21,761 bases of DNA, from positions 1 through 21,761 of the forward strand of contig JAJXPD010000010.1 in assembly GCA_021641325.1 (NCBI GenBank), read 5' to 3'. The translations under genes were made by a program, and so were the position numbers. Within the stretch, counting starts at the first letter, position 1, and each line of letters starts with the position of its first letter. The notes under the pieces were generated by a model. That model did not search any database, was not told the origin of the DNA, and was given only the letters and a program-made list of their open reading frames with translations. The DNA comes from Opitutales bacterium. GTDB lineage: Bacteria; Verrucomicrobiota; Verrucomicrobiia; Opitutales; Intestinicryptomonadaceae. Positions 14,876-21,761 of this stretch are shown piece after piece.

Positions 14876-16843
14876 ATGAAGATTGATTTAAACAAAAAAA
14901 CGCTTCTTGCGCTGTCGGCAATTTCCGCGCTTTTCCTTTGCGGGTGCGATTTCGGCGGCGCGGACGCCGCTGGCAAGGCCGCCGATTCGGCGGAGTCGGC
15001 GAAAATTTCGGCGGCGGCGAAAAAATATTTTCCAGACAGCCCCGAACTCCAATCGGAGTGGATTCGCAGACAGACCGACGCGCGTGCGGAGCTGTCGCGC
15101 TTTCTGCCGAACATATCGGTTGCGGACTTCGCGGAAATCCGCGACAGGGCGGCGGCAAAGTTTCCCGACAACTACGCGGAGAGACTCGCCTACACGGTTG
15201 AGCAGTGCGACTATTGCGCGGCGGCGGCTTCGGCGTATTCCGCGCTTTCGCAAAGCGACGCCGCGTTTGTGCGCAAGCTCGCCGAAGCCCGCTACCCCGA
15301 CGACTACAAGGGGCGGTGCGCCTACGCTGCGGGCTGGCGCGAGGCGTTGTCCGAGCTTGACTACAAACTGAAACAGTTCCCGTCGGAGGAGTTCGAGCCT
15401 CTGCGCGCGCGGGCGATTGCCGCGGCTGGCGGAGACTCCGCAAAAGCCGTAAAATTGCTGGAAGCGCAGGCGAGGGCAAAGCGCGAGTTCGACTCGTTCC
15501 GTCCGCGCAGCATCTCGGTTGCGACGCTCGAAAATTTGAAGAGCGCGGCGATGTCGGAATCCGCCGACTATGCGGAGCGGCTCGCATCTCTCAAACGCGC
15601 GGTTGTAGGGGCGGCGAACCCGAAGCGGGATTCGGGCGCGTCGGATTCTGAAAGCGCGCCGCCGCTCTCCCGCGCGGAGAGGATTTTCGCAAAGTCGCTC
15701 TTCACAAAGCGAGGCGTCGAAAACGAAATCCACGCGGCGGTGCTCGCAAAATTCAAGGGCAGGACGGTCGTGCTGTGCACAAAGGAATTCATGCCCGAAA
15801 AGTTCCCCGTGGTGTTCGCAAACGCGGCGGGAAAAGTGTCGTGCTCGCGCGCGTTCGTTTCGGACGAGCTTCCGCTGCTAATGCTCGTGCCCGATTCCGT
15901 GCCGCAGTCGCTCGAAGCCTTGGAGATTGCCGACGACTCCGAAGTCCGCATGGGCGCGGAGCTTCTGGCGGTCGCCCCCGACGGCGGCGGATTCCGCTCT
16001 CTGGGAGTTTCGGTGTTTTCGGCGGACGAAAAATACCTCAACCTCACCGCCGACACGAACCCGCGCGTTTCGCATAAAATCGACGTAAAACACGTCGGCA
16101 GGGACGCAAAGACTTTCGTTTCGGTCTCGGAAATTTCGGAGGTCGGCGACGACGCCGTGGCGGTTGATGCGAAGACGGGGAAGCTTGTCTCGTTCTCGGT
16201 CAGGATATACAATCCGGGGGTGCTGTCGCACCACGGAAAGACGGGGTCAATCATCGGGCACGAAAATTCGCCCATTCCCGACTTCACGACTTTCGTAAGG
16301 CAGTTCGACGGCAGCGTGAACAAGACTTTCGTTCCGTTCAGCTCGATACGCTTCGTCCGCATGGGCGCGTTGGAAAAATGGAAGCCGCTCGACATCGCAA
16401 AATTCGCCCGCCAGAAAAACGAAATCAGGATTCTTACCGACGAAAACAACGACTTCATGATGTTTTTCAAAAACAACACATTCGGCGAGGCGTTGCGGTC
16501 GCGCAGGCTCGGCACAATCGCGGAGCGGTACAAAAAGCCGTTTCTGCACGACAGGCTCAGCCGCGAGTCCTACGAACGCTCTTACAGAAACTACATGATT
16601 GAAGTTTCGTTCGCGCTCAAACGCGAGCTTCAACACTACGCCAATCCCGACGCATTCTACTCGATTTACAGGCAGGAGCTTCTCTACCAGCTGAAACTCC
16701 GCCGCTCGATGTACGAATACCTCGCGGAGGGAGTCAAGGACACGAACATCGTAAACATTCTCCACACGGACCTCGCAACCCGATACGACAACTGCGGCGT
16801 GAACACCGAGCGCGTCGGCGGTTCCATCGGGGGCGGATATTGA
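14876..16843 (+). CDS. Lipoprotein paralogue 1: helical protein with pseudo-trypsin-like core
   Basis: A 655-residue protein of a family I do not recognise. The N-terminus is a lipoprotein signal with lipobox LCGC, Cys 24 being the lipidated residue. Asp at +2 would retain it at the inner membrane if the E. coli sorting rule holds. Residues 40-110 carry a motif shared with the next two genes (AKKYFP, WIRRQ, DFAEIRDRAAAKFPDNYAERLAYTVEQ). Residues about 285-440 look like a trypsin/HtrA-type barrel: RTVVLCTKEFM at 296 where His is expected, DELPLLMLV at 330, LEIADDSEVRMGAELLAVAPDGGG, and DDAVAVDAKTGKLVSFSV at 425 where GNSGGP would be. Catalytic His and Ser are absent. The C-terminal 200 residues are helical (SYRNYMIEVSFALKREL, NILHTDLATRY), ending Gly-rich. 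It heads a three-gene operon and lies 10 bp before the next gene. Confidence 0.82.
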   Translation: MKIDLNKKTLLALSAISALFLCGCDFGGADAAGKAADSAESAKISAAAKKYFPDSPELQSEWIRRQTDARAELSRFLPNISVADFAEIRDRAAAKFPDNYAERLAYTVEQCDYCAAAASAYSALSQSDAAFVRKLAEARYPDDYKGRCAYAAGWREALSELDYKLKQFPSEEFEPLRARAIAAAGGDSAKAVKLLEAQARAKREFDSFRPRSISVATLENLKSAAMSESADYAERLASLKRAVVGAANPKRDSGASDSESAPPLSRAERIFAKSLFTKRGVENEIHAAVLAKFKGRTVVLCTKEFMPEKFPVVFANAAGKVSCSRAFVSDELPLLMLVPDSVPQSLEALEIADDSEVRMGAELLAVAPDGGGFRSLGVSVFSADEKYLNLTADTNPRVSHKIDVKHVGRDAKTFVSVSEISEVGDDAVAVDAKTGKLVSFSVRIYNPGVLSHHGKTGSIIGHENSPIPDFTTFVRQFDGSVNKTFVPFSSIRFVRMGALEKWKPLDIAKFARQKNEIRILTDENNDFMMFFKNNTFGEALRSRRLGTIAERYKKPFLHDRLSRESYERSYRNYMIEVSFALKRELQHYANPDAFYSIYRQELLYQLKLRRSMYEYLAEGVKDTNIVNILHTDLATRYDNCGVNTERVGGSIGGGY

Positions 16844-16853
16844 GGGCAAATCC

Positions 16854-18806
16854 ATGAAAAATCTGCTGTTGATTCTTCTGCTCGCCGCAATCGGCGGCTG
16901 GTACTGCTACGACAAATACGGAAAAACCGCCGCCCCGCGGGGCGACTCCGCCGAGGTCTCCGACCCGCGCGCCGCCGAAATCCGCGCCCGCGCAAAAACG
17001 CTCTTCCCGACGAGGGAGGGCGACCGAAACGCTTGGATTTCGCGCCAAGTTGCGGCAATGCATGCGCTGGAATCCCGCGCGGAGGGGCTGTCGAAAAAGG
17101 ATTTCGACTCAATCATGGACGCCGCCCGCCAACGCTACGGCGCGGACTACGAAAAACGGCTCGAATACGTTTCAAAGCAGAGAACCGCGGCAATCGACGT
17201 TGCGAACATCGAGGCGTCGCTCAAACTTCCGCCCGACGCGCTCGCCGAGCTTTCCGCGCGTTTCAGGGAGGCGTGCGAAGGCGACTTCTGCGCCATGCGC
17301 TCGGCGTATTCGGAGGTGTCTTCCGCGCTTTCGGAAATCGCGCGGAAGTCGGCGTCGCTGCCGGCGTCCGACGCGAAGAAACTCGCGGCAAAAACCGTTC
17401 CGCTGCTGCTGAAAAATCCCGTCCGCGCCGTGGAATTTTTCGACGCGCAGGCTTTGGCGCGGCACAACTTTCTTTCAAAACAAGTGCCCGAAGCCCTCGC
17501 AAACGCAAAGGCGGAAATAGAGCAGTCGCTGCCCGACGACTACGCCGCGCAGCTCGCCGCGCTCGACTCCAAATTGGACGGGTACATGCGCTCTGGCGGC
17601 GGGTTTGCAAGCTTTGCCGCAGACAAAATTTCGAAGCTTGGGCGCGACTACTTCGCAAAATACATCTACGTTGCCGACATCGCCGGCGAGTCCCACCCCG
17701 CGTTTTTCGCGGAGGTTCGCGGCAGGGTGTTCGCGGTGTTTCCAAGCGAATATCTGGCGACGCTTCCGAAGTCGTTTTCGCTCGACGTAGGCGCGGGCGA
17801 AAAATTCTCGTCCGACAAAATCTACCTTTCTAAAACGTCGGCGTTCGCGATTGTCGCGCCGCCCGCGTCCGCCAACCCAGACCCGATTCCGACGGGCAAA
17901 ATTTCCTCCGACGACGTCGCGGTGGAAATCGTGGGAATTTCCCGCGCGGGCGCAAAGCTTTCCGTTCCCGCCCGTCTGAAATACGGCAAAAAAATAGAGG
18001 CAAACTCCGAAAACGCTTCGCTGCTTGCCGAAAAAATGCGCTCCGGCGCGTTGGTGGTGGAATCGGAAACGGGGAAAGTCGTTGCGCTCTTCGAGGCTGT
18101 CCCCGCGCCCGACGCCGCAATCTACGCAAGGTTCGACGACCCCTCGGCGTCGGCTCTCGCAAAAATCGGCGAGCGCGTTTCGCGCTGGCGCGGGCTTGAC
18201 GAAGTGATGCGGACGGCGCGCGCGCGCATGGTATCCGACGGGCGGCGCGAGTTCGCCGCGGTCGCGCTGTCGTCGCTCGGCGACGTGTCCGCCTACGTTC
18301 CGTCGAAGTATTCCGCCCAACGCGCGAACCTCGAAAAAATCTGCGTCTCCAACTTTTCCGCGCTCCGCTTCATGCTGATAGGCGGCTACGCCGAAGACGT
18401 CGAAACACCGGTTATTTCCGATGTCGCCGAGAAGTACAGACCGTTTTTCATCACGGGCTCTCGCGTCGGAACTCCCGCGCTATACTCCAAATTTTCGGCG
18501 TACATGAACGACGTCAAAAACGCTCTCGTCCGCAACGCGGCGTTCGCCCGCGGCGGATTCTATTCAGAATACTACTACGATTTTTCCGAAGCCGCAAAGC
18601 GTCAGGCGGAGCTTTTCGCAAAGCTCGAAAGCGTTATGACAAACGCCATTGCCGCGCCCGACAAAACCGCGGTTCTTCACGCCGACTTGGCTAAATGTAT
18701 TGCGGGTTCGTCGTTCGTGCCGTCGGGGCGCGTGTTTTCGCGTCAGGGTTTTTCCGACGGAGGCGGCGGAAACGTGTTGAGAATGCGTAATGTAAAAAAG
18801 GACTAA
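16854..18806 (+). CDS. Membrane-anchored paralogue 2 of the same family
   Basis: A 650-residue protein. The N-terminus is an uncleaved-looking anchor (MKNLLLILLLAAIGGWYCYDKYGK) with no lipobox. The shared N-terminal motif is clear (ARAKTLFP, NAWISRQVAAMHAL, DFDSIMDAARQRYGADYEKRLEYVSKQ), followed by helical repeats to about residue 230. The central barrel-like region spans about 275-415. RVFAVFPSEYL at 291 takes the place of the His strand, and SGALVVESETGKVVALFE from Ser 397 resembles the SGGP-strand-turn of trypsin-like proteases and keeps Ser-Gly, but no catalytic His is visible. The C-terminus is helical (YSKFSAYMNDVKNALVRN, FYSEYYYDFSEAAKRQAELFAKL, then VLHADLAKCI, close to the LHTDLAT of paralogue 1). 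A GAGGG ribosome site precedes the ATG. Periplasmic exposure from an inner-membrane anchor is inferred. Confidence 0.82.
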   Translation: MKNLLLILLLAAIGGWYCYDKYGKTAAPRGDSAEVSDPRAAEIRARAKTLFPTREGDRNAWISRQVAAMHALESRAEGLSKKDFDSIMDAARQRYGADYEKRLEYVSKQRTAAIDVANIEASLKLPPDALAELSARFREACEGDFCAMRSAYSEVSSALSEIARKSASLPASDAKKLAAKTVPLLLKNPVRAVEFFDAQALARHNFLSKQVPEALANAKAEIEQSLPDDYAAQLAALDSKLDGYMRSGGGFASFAADKISKLGRDYFAKYIYVADIAGESHPAFFAEVRGRVFAVFPSEYLATLPKSFSLDVGAGEKFSSDKIYLSKTSAFAIVAPPASANPDPIPTGKISSDDVAVEIVGISRAGAKLSVPARLKYGKKIEANSENASLLAEKMRSGALVVESETGKVVALFEAVPAPDAAIYARFDDPSASALAKIGERVSRWRGLDEVMRTARARMVSDGRREFAAVALSSLGDVSAYVPSKYSAQRANLEKICVSNFSALRFMLIGGYAEDVETPVISDVAEKYRPFFITGSRVGTPALYSKFSAYMNDVKNALVRNAAFARGGFYSEYYYDFSEAAKRQAELFAKLESVMTNAIAAPDKTAVLHADLAKCIAGSSFVPSGRVFSRQGFSDGGGGNVLRMRNVKKD

Positions 18807-18811
18807 ATATC

Positions 18812-20638
18812 ATGAAATATCTTGCAGCTCTTCTTGTCGCCGCCGCCGCGGGCGCGTACTTCTATTTCGGTTCGTCCGACTTCGGCGCGTCGAGCCCCGA
18901 GGACGCCGCGCTTGCCGCAAAGGCGGAAAAACTCTTTCCCGACGACCGCGCCGCGCGGAAAAAATGGATTGCCGCCGCAAAGGGAGTTTCGGCGCAAATA
19001 GCGGCTCTCGCGCCGTCCGCGCCGTCGGCGGATTTCGAAAAAATAAAAATCCGCGCCGACGGAAAGTTCGACCCTGCGTCTCCCGAAAAATTCGAGTACG
19101 TACGCGCCCAGCTCGCCGCCCTTGCGAAAATCGGAAGCGGCGCGTCGGACGACGCCGTCCTCGACTCGGAGTTTGCGCTTGCAAAAAAAACCGCGGAGGA
19201 AAAATCGCCCGACGATTTCGTCGCGCAGTCCAAATTGGCGGCGTCCTACTGCGCGATGTTCGCCGACGCCCGCAGGGCGCGGGAAGGCTGCATGAAGTCC
19301 GCAACCGACGGCGCATACGCCGAGTTCATCGCGGCGTTTCCGTCGAACCCGTCGGGCGCGTTTGCGCGTTTCAAAAAGATTTGCGCCGCTCATGCGGCAT
19401 TCGAAAACGCGCACGTTCCGCCGTTTCTCGACGGAATCAGGGAGCGTCTGTCGGCGGACGTTTCCGACCCCGTCGCGCGGGCTTCCGAGCTTTCGGCGGT
19501 TTTGGAGAATCCGCGCAGGCACTTGGATTCGCGCCTGTTCGCGTCGGCGCGTCCCGACTGGCGCGACTTGTCCCGCGCGGGCGAAACGCAGCGCGCCATG
19601 CTTGAAAATTCCGTATATACCGCGTCTGTCGGCGGACGCCCGCACACGGCGGTTTACTGCCGCATAAGGGGCGTCGATGTCTTCGCGGTTTCGGGCGCGT
19701 GTTTTTCGCGCGGAGAGGTGAAATTTTCTCGCGGCGGCGAAACGGTTTCGGCGAAGCTTTCGAAAGTCGGCAAAAACCTGCTTTTCTACGCGCCGATTGC
19801 CAAGCCTTCGGGCGCGCCCGCCGCCGTATCGCGGCTCGACTATGTTCCGTCGTCGGCGTTTGCCGTCGGCGGCAACGCGTTCGGAAAAACGGTCTCCGTC
19901 CGCGCCTCTCCCGAAAAAATCTCCGACGGCAAAATCGGCTTCTACCAAAGCGGATTTCAGGATTTGCTTTGCGACGGCGCGGTGCTTTTGTCGGCGGATT
20001 CGCGCGAGGTTTTCGCGCTAGGAATCCGCGGCGGCTGGGCTGAACTGCCCAACCCCGACGCGCCAGACGCCGAGGACGTCGCCGCCCGCGTGCGCATGTC
20101 GAAAAGCGCAATCCCCACTTTGGCAAAGGAATTTGCGACGGATTTTTCCGCCGCAAACGCCTCCGCCGAACCGCTCCGCTATTGCCAGCTGGGCGCGGAG
20201 TTCGACCAGTCGCTTGGCTACGACGCCGAAAAGGACGCCGCGTTCGGGCATTGTCTTGCCGTGTTTACGCGCCAAAACAATGCCGCGTTCGCCGCGCTTT
20301 CCGACAACCGCATGGAAACTTTCCTTTCGCCCGACACCGAGCGCGACTTTCCAAAACTCTACGCGTCGGCAATGCGCTTCAAACGCGCGTTCGGCGACGT
20401 CCGCAACGCCGCGCAGCTCCGCGCGAACGCCCGAAATTTCATGCAGCAGGTCTGCTCCGACATGGACTCGTCGCTCCGCGATTTCCGCGCGCGCGAAATC
20501 TTCCCGTTCTACGAAAAGGCGGCGCAGGAGCAAATCGAATTCAGGGAAAAGCTCGTTTCCGCGCTGAAAACGGCGTTGAAAAAGTCCCCCGCCGACTCGC
20601 TCGTCCCGCGCGACGTCTCCGTGGTGTCGTCGCGCTGA
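18812..20638 (+). CDS. Membrane-anchored paralogue 3 of the same family, most diverged
   Basis: A 608-residue protein. MKYLAALLVAAAAGAYFYFG forms an N-terminal anchor or signal. The family motif follows in reduced form (AAKAEKLFPDDRAARKKWIAAAKGVSAQIAAL, DFEKIKIRADGKF, EKFEYVRAQLAAL). The mid region is helical with several cysteines (YCAMF, REGCMKS, KKICAAH). Residues about 275-400 again look like a degenerate trypsin-type barrel: VDVFAVSGACFSRGE at 288 and DGAVLLSADSREVFALGI at 388, with neither catalytic His nor the GNSGGP serine. The C-terminal helices (FPKLYASAMRFKRAFGDV, FPFYEKAAQEQIEFREKLVSALKTAL) parallel those of paralogue 2. It starts five bases after the paralogue 2 stop, so the three are one transcription unit. 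Function is unknown. Confidence 0.8.
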   Translation: MKYLAALLVAAAAGAYFYFGSSDFGASSPEDAALAAKAEKLFPDDRAARKKWIAAAKGVSAQIAALAPSAPSADFEKIKIRADGKFDPASPEKFEYVRAQLAALAKIGSGASDDAVLDSEFALAKKTAEEKSPDDFVAQSKLAASYCAMFADARRAREGCMKSATDGAYAEFIAAFPSNPSGAFARFKKICAAHAAFENAHVPPFLDGIRERLSADVSDPVARASELSAVLENPRRHLDSRLFASARPDWRDLSRAGETQRAMLENSVYTASVGGRPHTAVYCRIRGVDVFAVSGACFSRGEVKFSRGGETVSAKLSKVGKNLLFYAPIAKPSGAPAAVSRLDYVPSSAFAVGGNAFGKTVSVRASPEKISDGKIGFYQSGFQDLLCDGAVLLSADSREVFALGIRGGWAELPNPDAPDAEDVAARVRMSKSAIPTLAKEFATDFSAANASAEPLRYCQLGAEFDQSLGYDAEKDAAFGHCLAVFTRQNNAAFAALSDNRMETFLSPDTERDFPKLYASAMRFKRAFGDVRNAAQLRANARNFMQQVCSDMDSSLRDFRAREIFPFYEKAAQEQIEFREKLVSALKTALKKSPADSLVPRDVSVVSSR

Positions 20639-20656
20639 CGCTGGAAAAATGGCGTC

Positions 20657-20682
20657 TTGACAAGCCGCGCGTTCCTGATAAC
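20657..20682 (+). promoter_or_regulatory. Possible promoter for the 331-residue secreted protein gene
   Basis: A perfect TTGACA at 20657-20662 lies in the 81-bp gap after paralogue 3. The -10 choices are GATAAC (20677-20682, 14-bp spacer) or TAACTC (20679-20684, 16-bp spacer), neither ideal. The gene may have both this promoter and read-through from the cluster. Confidence 0.4.
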
Positions 20683-20719
20683 TCTTTTAGCTTTACGCAA
20701 CAAACACTCCGTACAGCTA

Positions 20720-21715
20720 ATGAAACTTTTTTACACTCTCGCCGCAATGACACTCTCGACCTGCGCTTTTGCGCAGTCGTACCTGCTGACCGTCGAAACT
20801 TTCGTCGGAAACAAATTGGAGGACAAAATGTCCTTCTCTCTGCAAGTCGGAGAGCCACAGACAAAGGGCTTCGACGGCAAGCTTCTGGCGAAACGCTACC
20901 GCGCAAAGGGCTTCCCCAACAAGCGTTATGCCGAAATAAAGGCGGCGGCGGCAGACGCAAAAAAAACGGAGGCGGAGGCTAAAATGACTCCGCGCGAAGT
21001 CGTGAAAAACCTCGCCGAAAAAACGCGCGGCGAGCTTGCCGCGGCGGAACGCGCAAGCGAATCGGCGGCGGTTAAAACGGACTCCCTTTCGGAGAAACTC
21101 AAACTTTTGGAGGAGCTTGAAGAGCTTGGCTCGCGCAATTCGCCGTCGTTCGACAGATCGTACGAGGCTTTCTGCAAAAAGTACGAGCTGACCCCCGCCG
21201 ACTTGGAATACAAGAAAATGCTCAAAAAACGCCCCGCCTACGCGGGCGACATCGAGGAAATAGACTACGGCTCGTTCTGCGCGGCAAAAATCACGAAGGC
21301 CGCCGACAAGGACGCCCTGCTCAATATCGACTACGCGTACTCGCGCATTAGCTCCAGCTTCTACTCGGACGGCACAAACAATTCGAACTCGATAACAAAG
21401 CACCCCGTGGTCGAGCGTTTCGAAAAATACGGAATGAAAAACGTGCACCTTGTGGTTGGCAAGCCGTATTGCGTGCAGTTCGGCAGACTGTCGGCGGAAA
21501 AGGCGCGGTCGCTGTCGGAGGCTCTCTCGAAATCGGGCATTTTCGGCGACGGCGAAAGCGTGGCGGGAGGAGAACAGGCGGAAGCGGAGGCGGACGAATC
21601 GGCGAAGCTCGACGCGCAGGGGCTGTACTCGGAAATCAAGCGCAAATATTCTGGGGAAGGCGGTCGCGTGCTAAGAGCTGTCTTTACTTTAAAACACGAT
21701 AACGGCGCGTTATAG
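20720..21715 (+). CDS. Secreted protein of unknown function
   Basis: A 331-residue protein with a clear signal peptide (MKLFYTLAAMTLSTCAFA, cut before QS), so the mature protein is periplasmic or exported. YLLTVETFVGNKLEDKMSFSLQVGEPQTKGFDGKLLAKRY looks like beta strands. A charged, coiled-coil-prone region follows (about 72-135: IKAAAADAKKTEAEAKMTPREVV to KLKLLEELEEL). The second half is mixed (KKMLKKRPAYAGDIEEIDYGSFCAAKITKAADKDALLNIDYAYSRISSSFYSDG), with an acidic Ala/Glu linker near 285-300. I recognise no family. The ATG at 20720 is chosen because it begins the signal peptide; an upstream in-frame ATG at 20657 would place 21 unrelated residues before it. It is co-directional with the paralogue cluster and may be functionally linked. 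About 46 bp remain after its stop, with no terminator that I can support. Confidence 0.78.
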   Translation: MKLFYTLAAMTLSTCAFAQSYLLTVETFVGNKLEDKMSFSLQVGEPQTKGFDGKLLAKRYRAKGFPNKRYAEIKAAAADAKKTEAEAKMTPREVVKNLAEKTRGELAAAERASESAAVKTDSLSEKLKLLEELEELGSRNSPSFDRSYEAFCKKYELTPADLEYKKMLKKRPAYAGDIEEIDYGSFCAAKITKAADKDALLNIDYAYSRISSSFYSDGTNNSNSITKHPVVERFEKYGMKNVHLVVGKPYCVQFGRLSAEKARSLSEALSKSGIFGDGESVAGGEQAEAEADESAKLDAQGLYSEIKRKYSGEGGRVLRAVFTLKHDNGAL

Positions 21716-21761
21716 CACCGTTGATGCGGCGTTTCCCCGCACTTGCGGACTGCTCGCGTAC

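Overview
The window looks like a chromosomal segment of a GC-rich, diderm (LPS-making) bacterium. The guess is Verrucomicrobiota, Opitutales-like. This rests on the style of the HisI, HU and Gfo/Idh/MocA proteins, the presence of lpxK, and the many large envelope proteins of unknown function; it is an inference, not a proven placement. Housekeeping genes alternate with poorly characterised envelope genes. No phage, IS element, CRISPR array or rRNA is visible.

Layout. Positions 1-465 carry two minus-strand tRNA genes, Leu(UAA) and Val(CAC); the latter has a clear promoter and terminator. Positions 597-3133 (+) carry a variant hisI, dnaN (sliding clamp) and a membrane protein whose start overlaps the dnaN stop. 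Positions 3130-6055 (-) carry a secreted protein with a degenerate transglutaminase-like core, followed by lpxK, which starts at a TTG with a strong ribosome binding site placed inside the end of the upstream gene. Positions 6308-9940 (-) carry a compact four-gene operon: an HMA2-type membrane protein, a second small HMA2-type protein, a P1B-type ATPase with the same arginine-rich N-terminal motif, and a small single-span protein with a Lys/Ala-rich tail. Positions 9971-11347 (-) carry enolase with its terminator. Positions 11578-14748 (+) carry a Gfo/Idh/MocA oxidoreductase, an HU/IHF-type protein and hisS, ending in a strong terminator. Positions 14834-21715 (+) carry three tandem membrane-anchored paralogues of 608-655 residues and a secreted 331-residue protein.

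Most interesting content. (1) The 6308-9940 operon matches what is known of ferrosome (fez) loci: a P1B-6-like ATPase without CPC or CxxC metal motifs, accompanied by proteins that share an arginine-rich G-R-x-R motif. Its promoter (TTGACA, 17-bp spacer, TAGACT) is overlapped by an inverted repeat that agrees at 13 of 19 positions with the DtxR/IdeR iron box. This suggests an iron-repressed membrane iron-storage or iron-handling system. (2) The tandem paralogue cluster appears to be an undescribed family. Each member has an N-terminal membrane anchor, a helical region, a central stretch that resembles a trypsin/HtrA-like barrel without its catalytic His, and a helical C-terminus.
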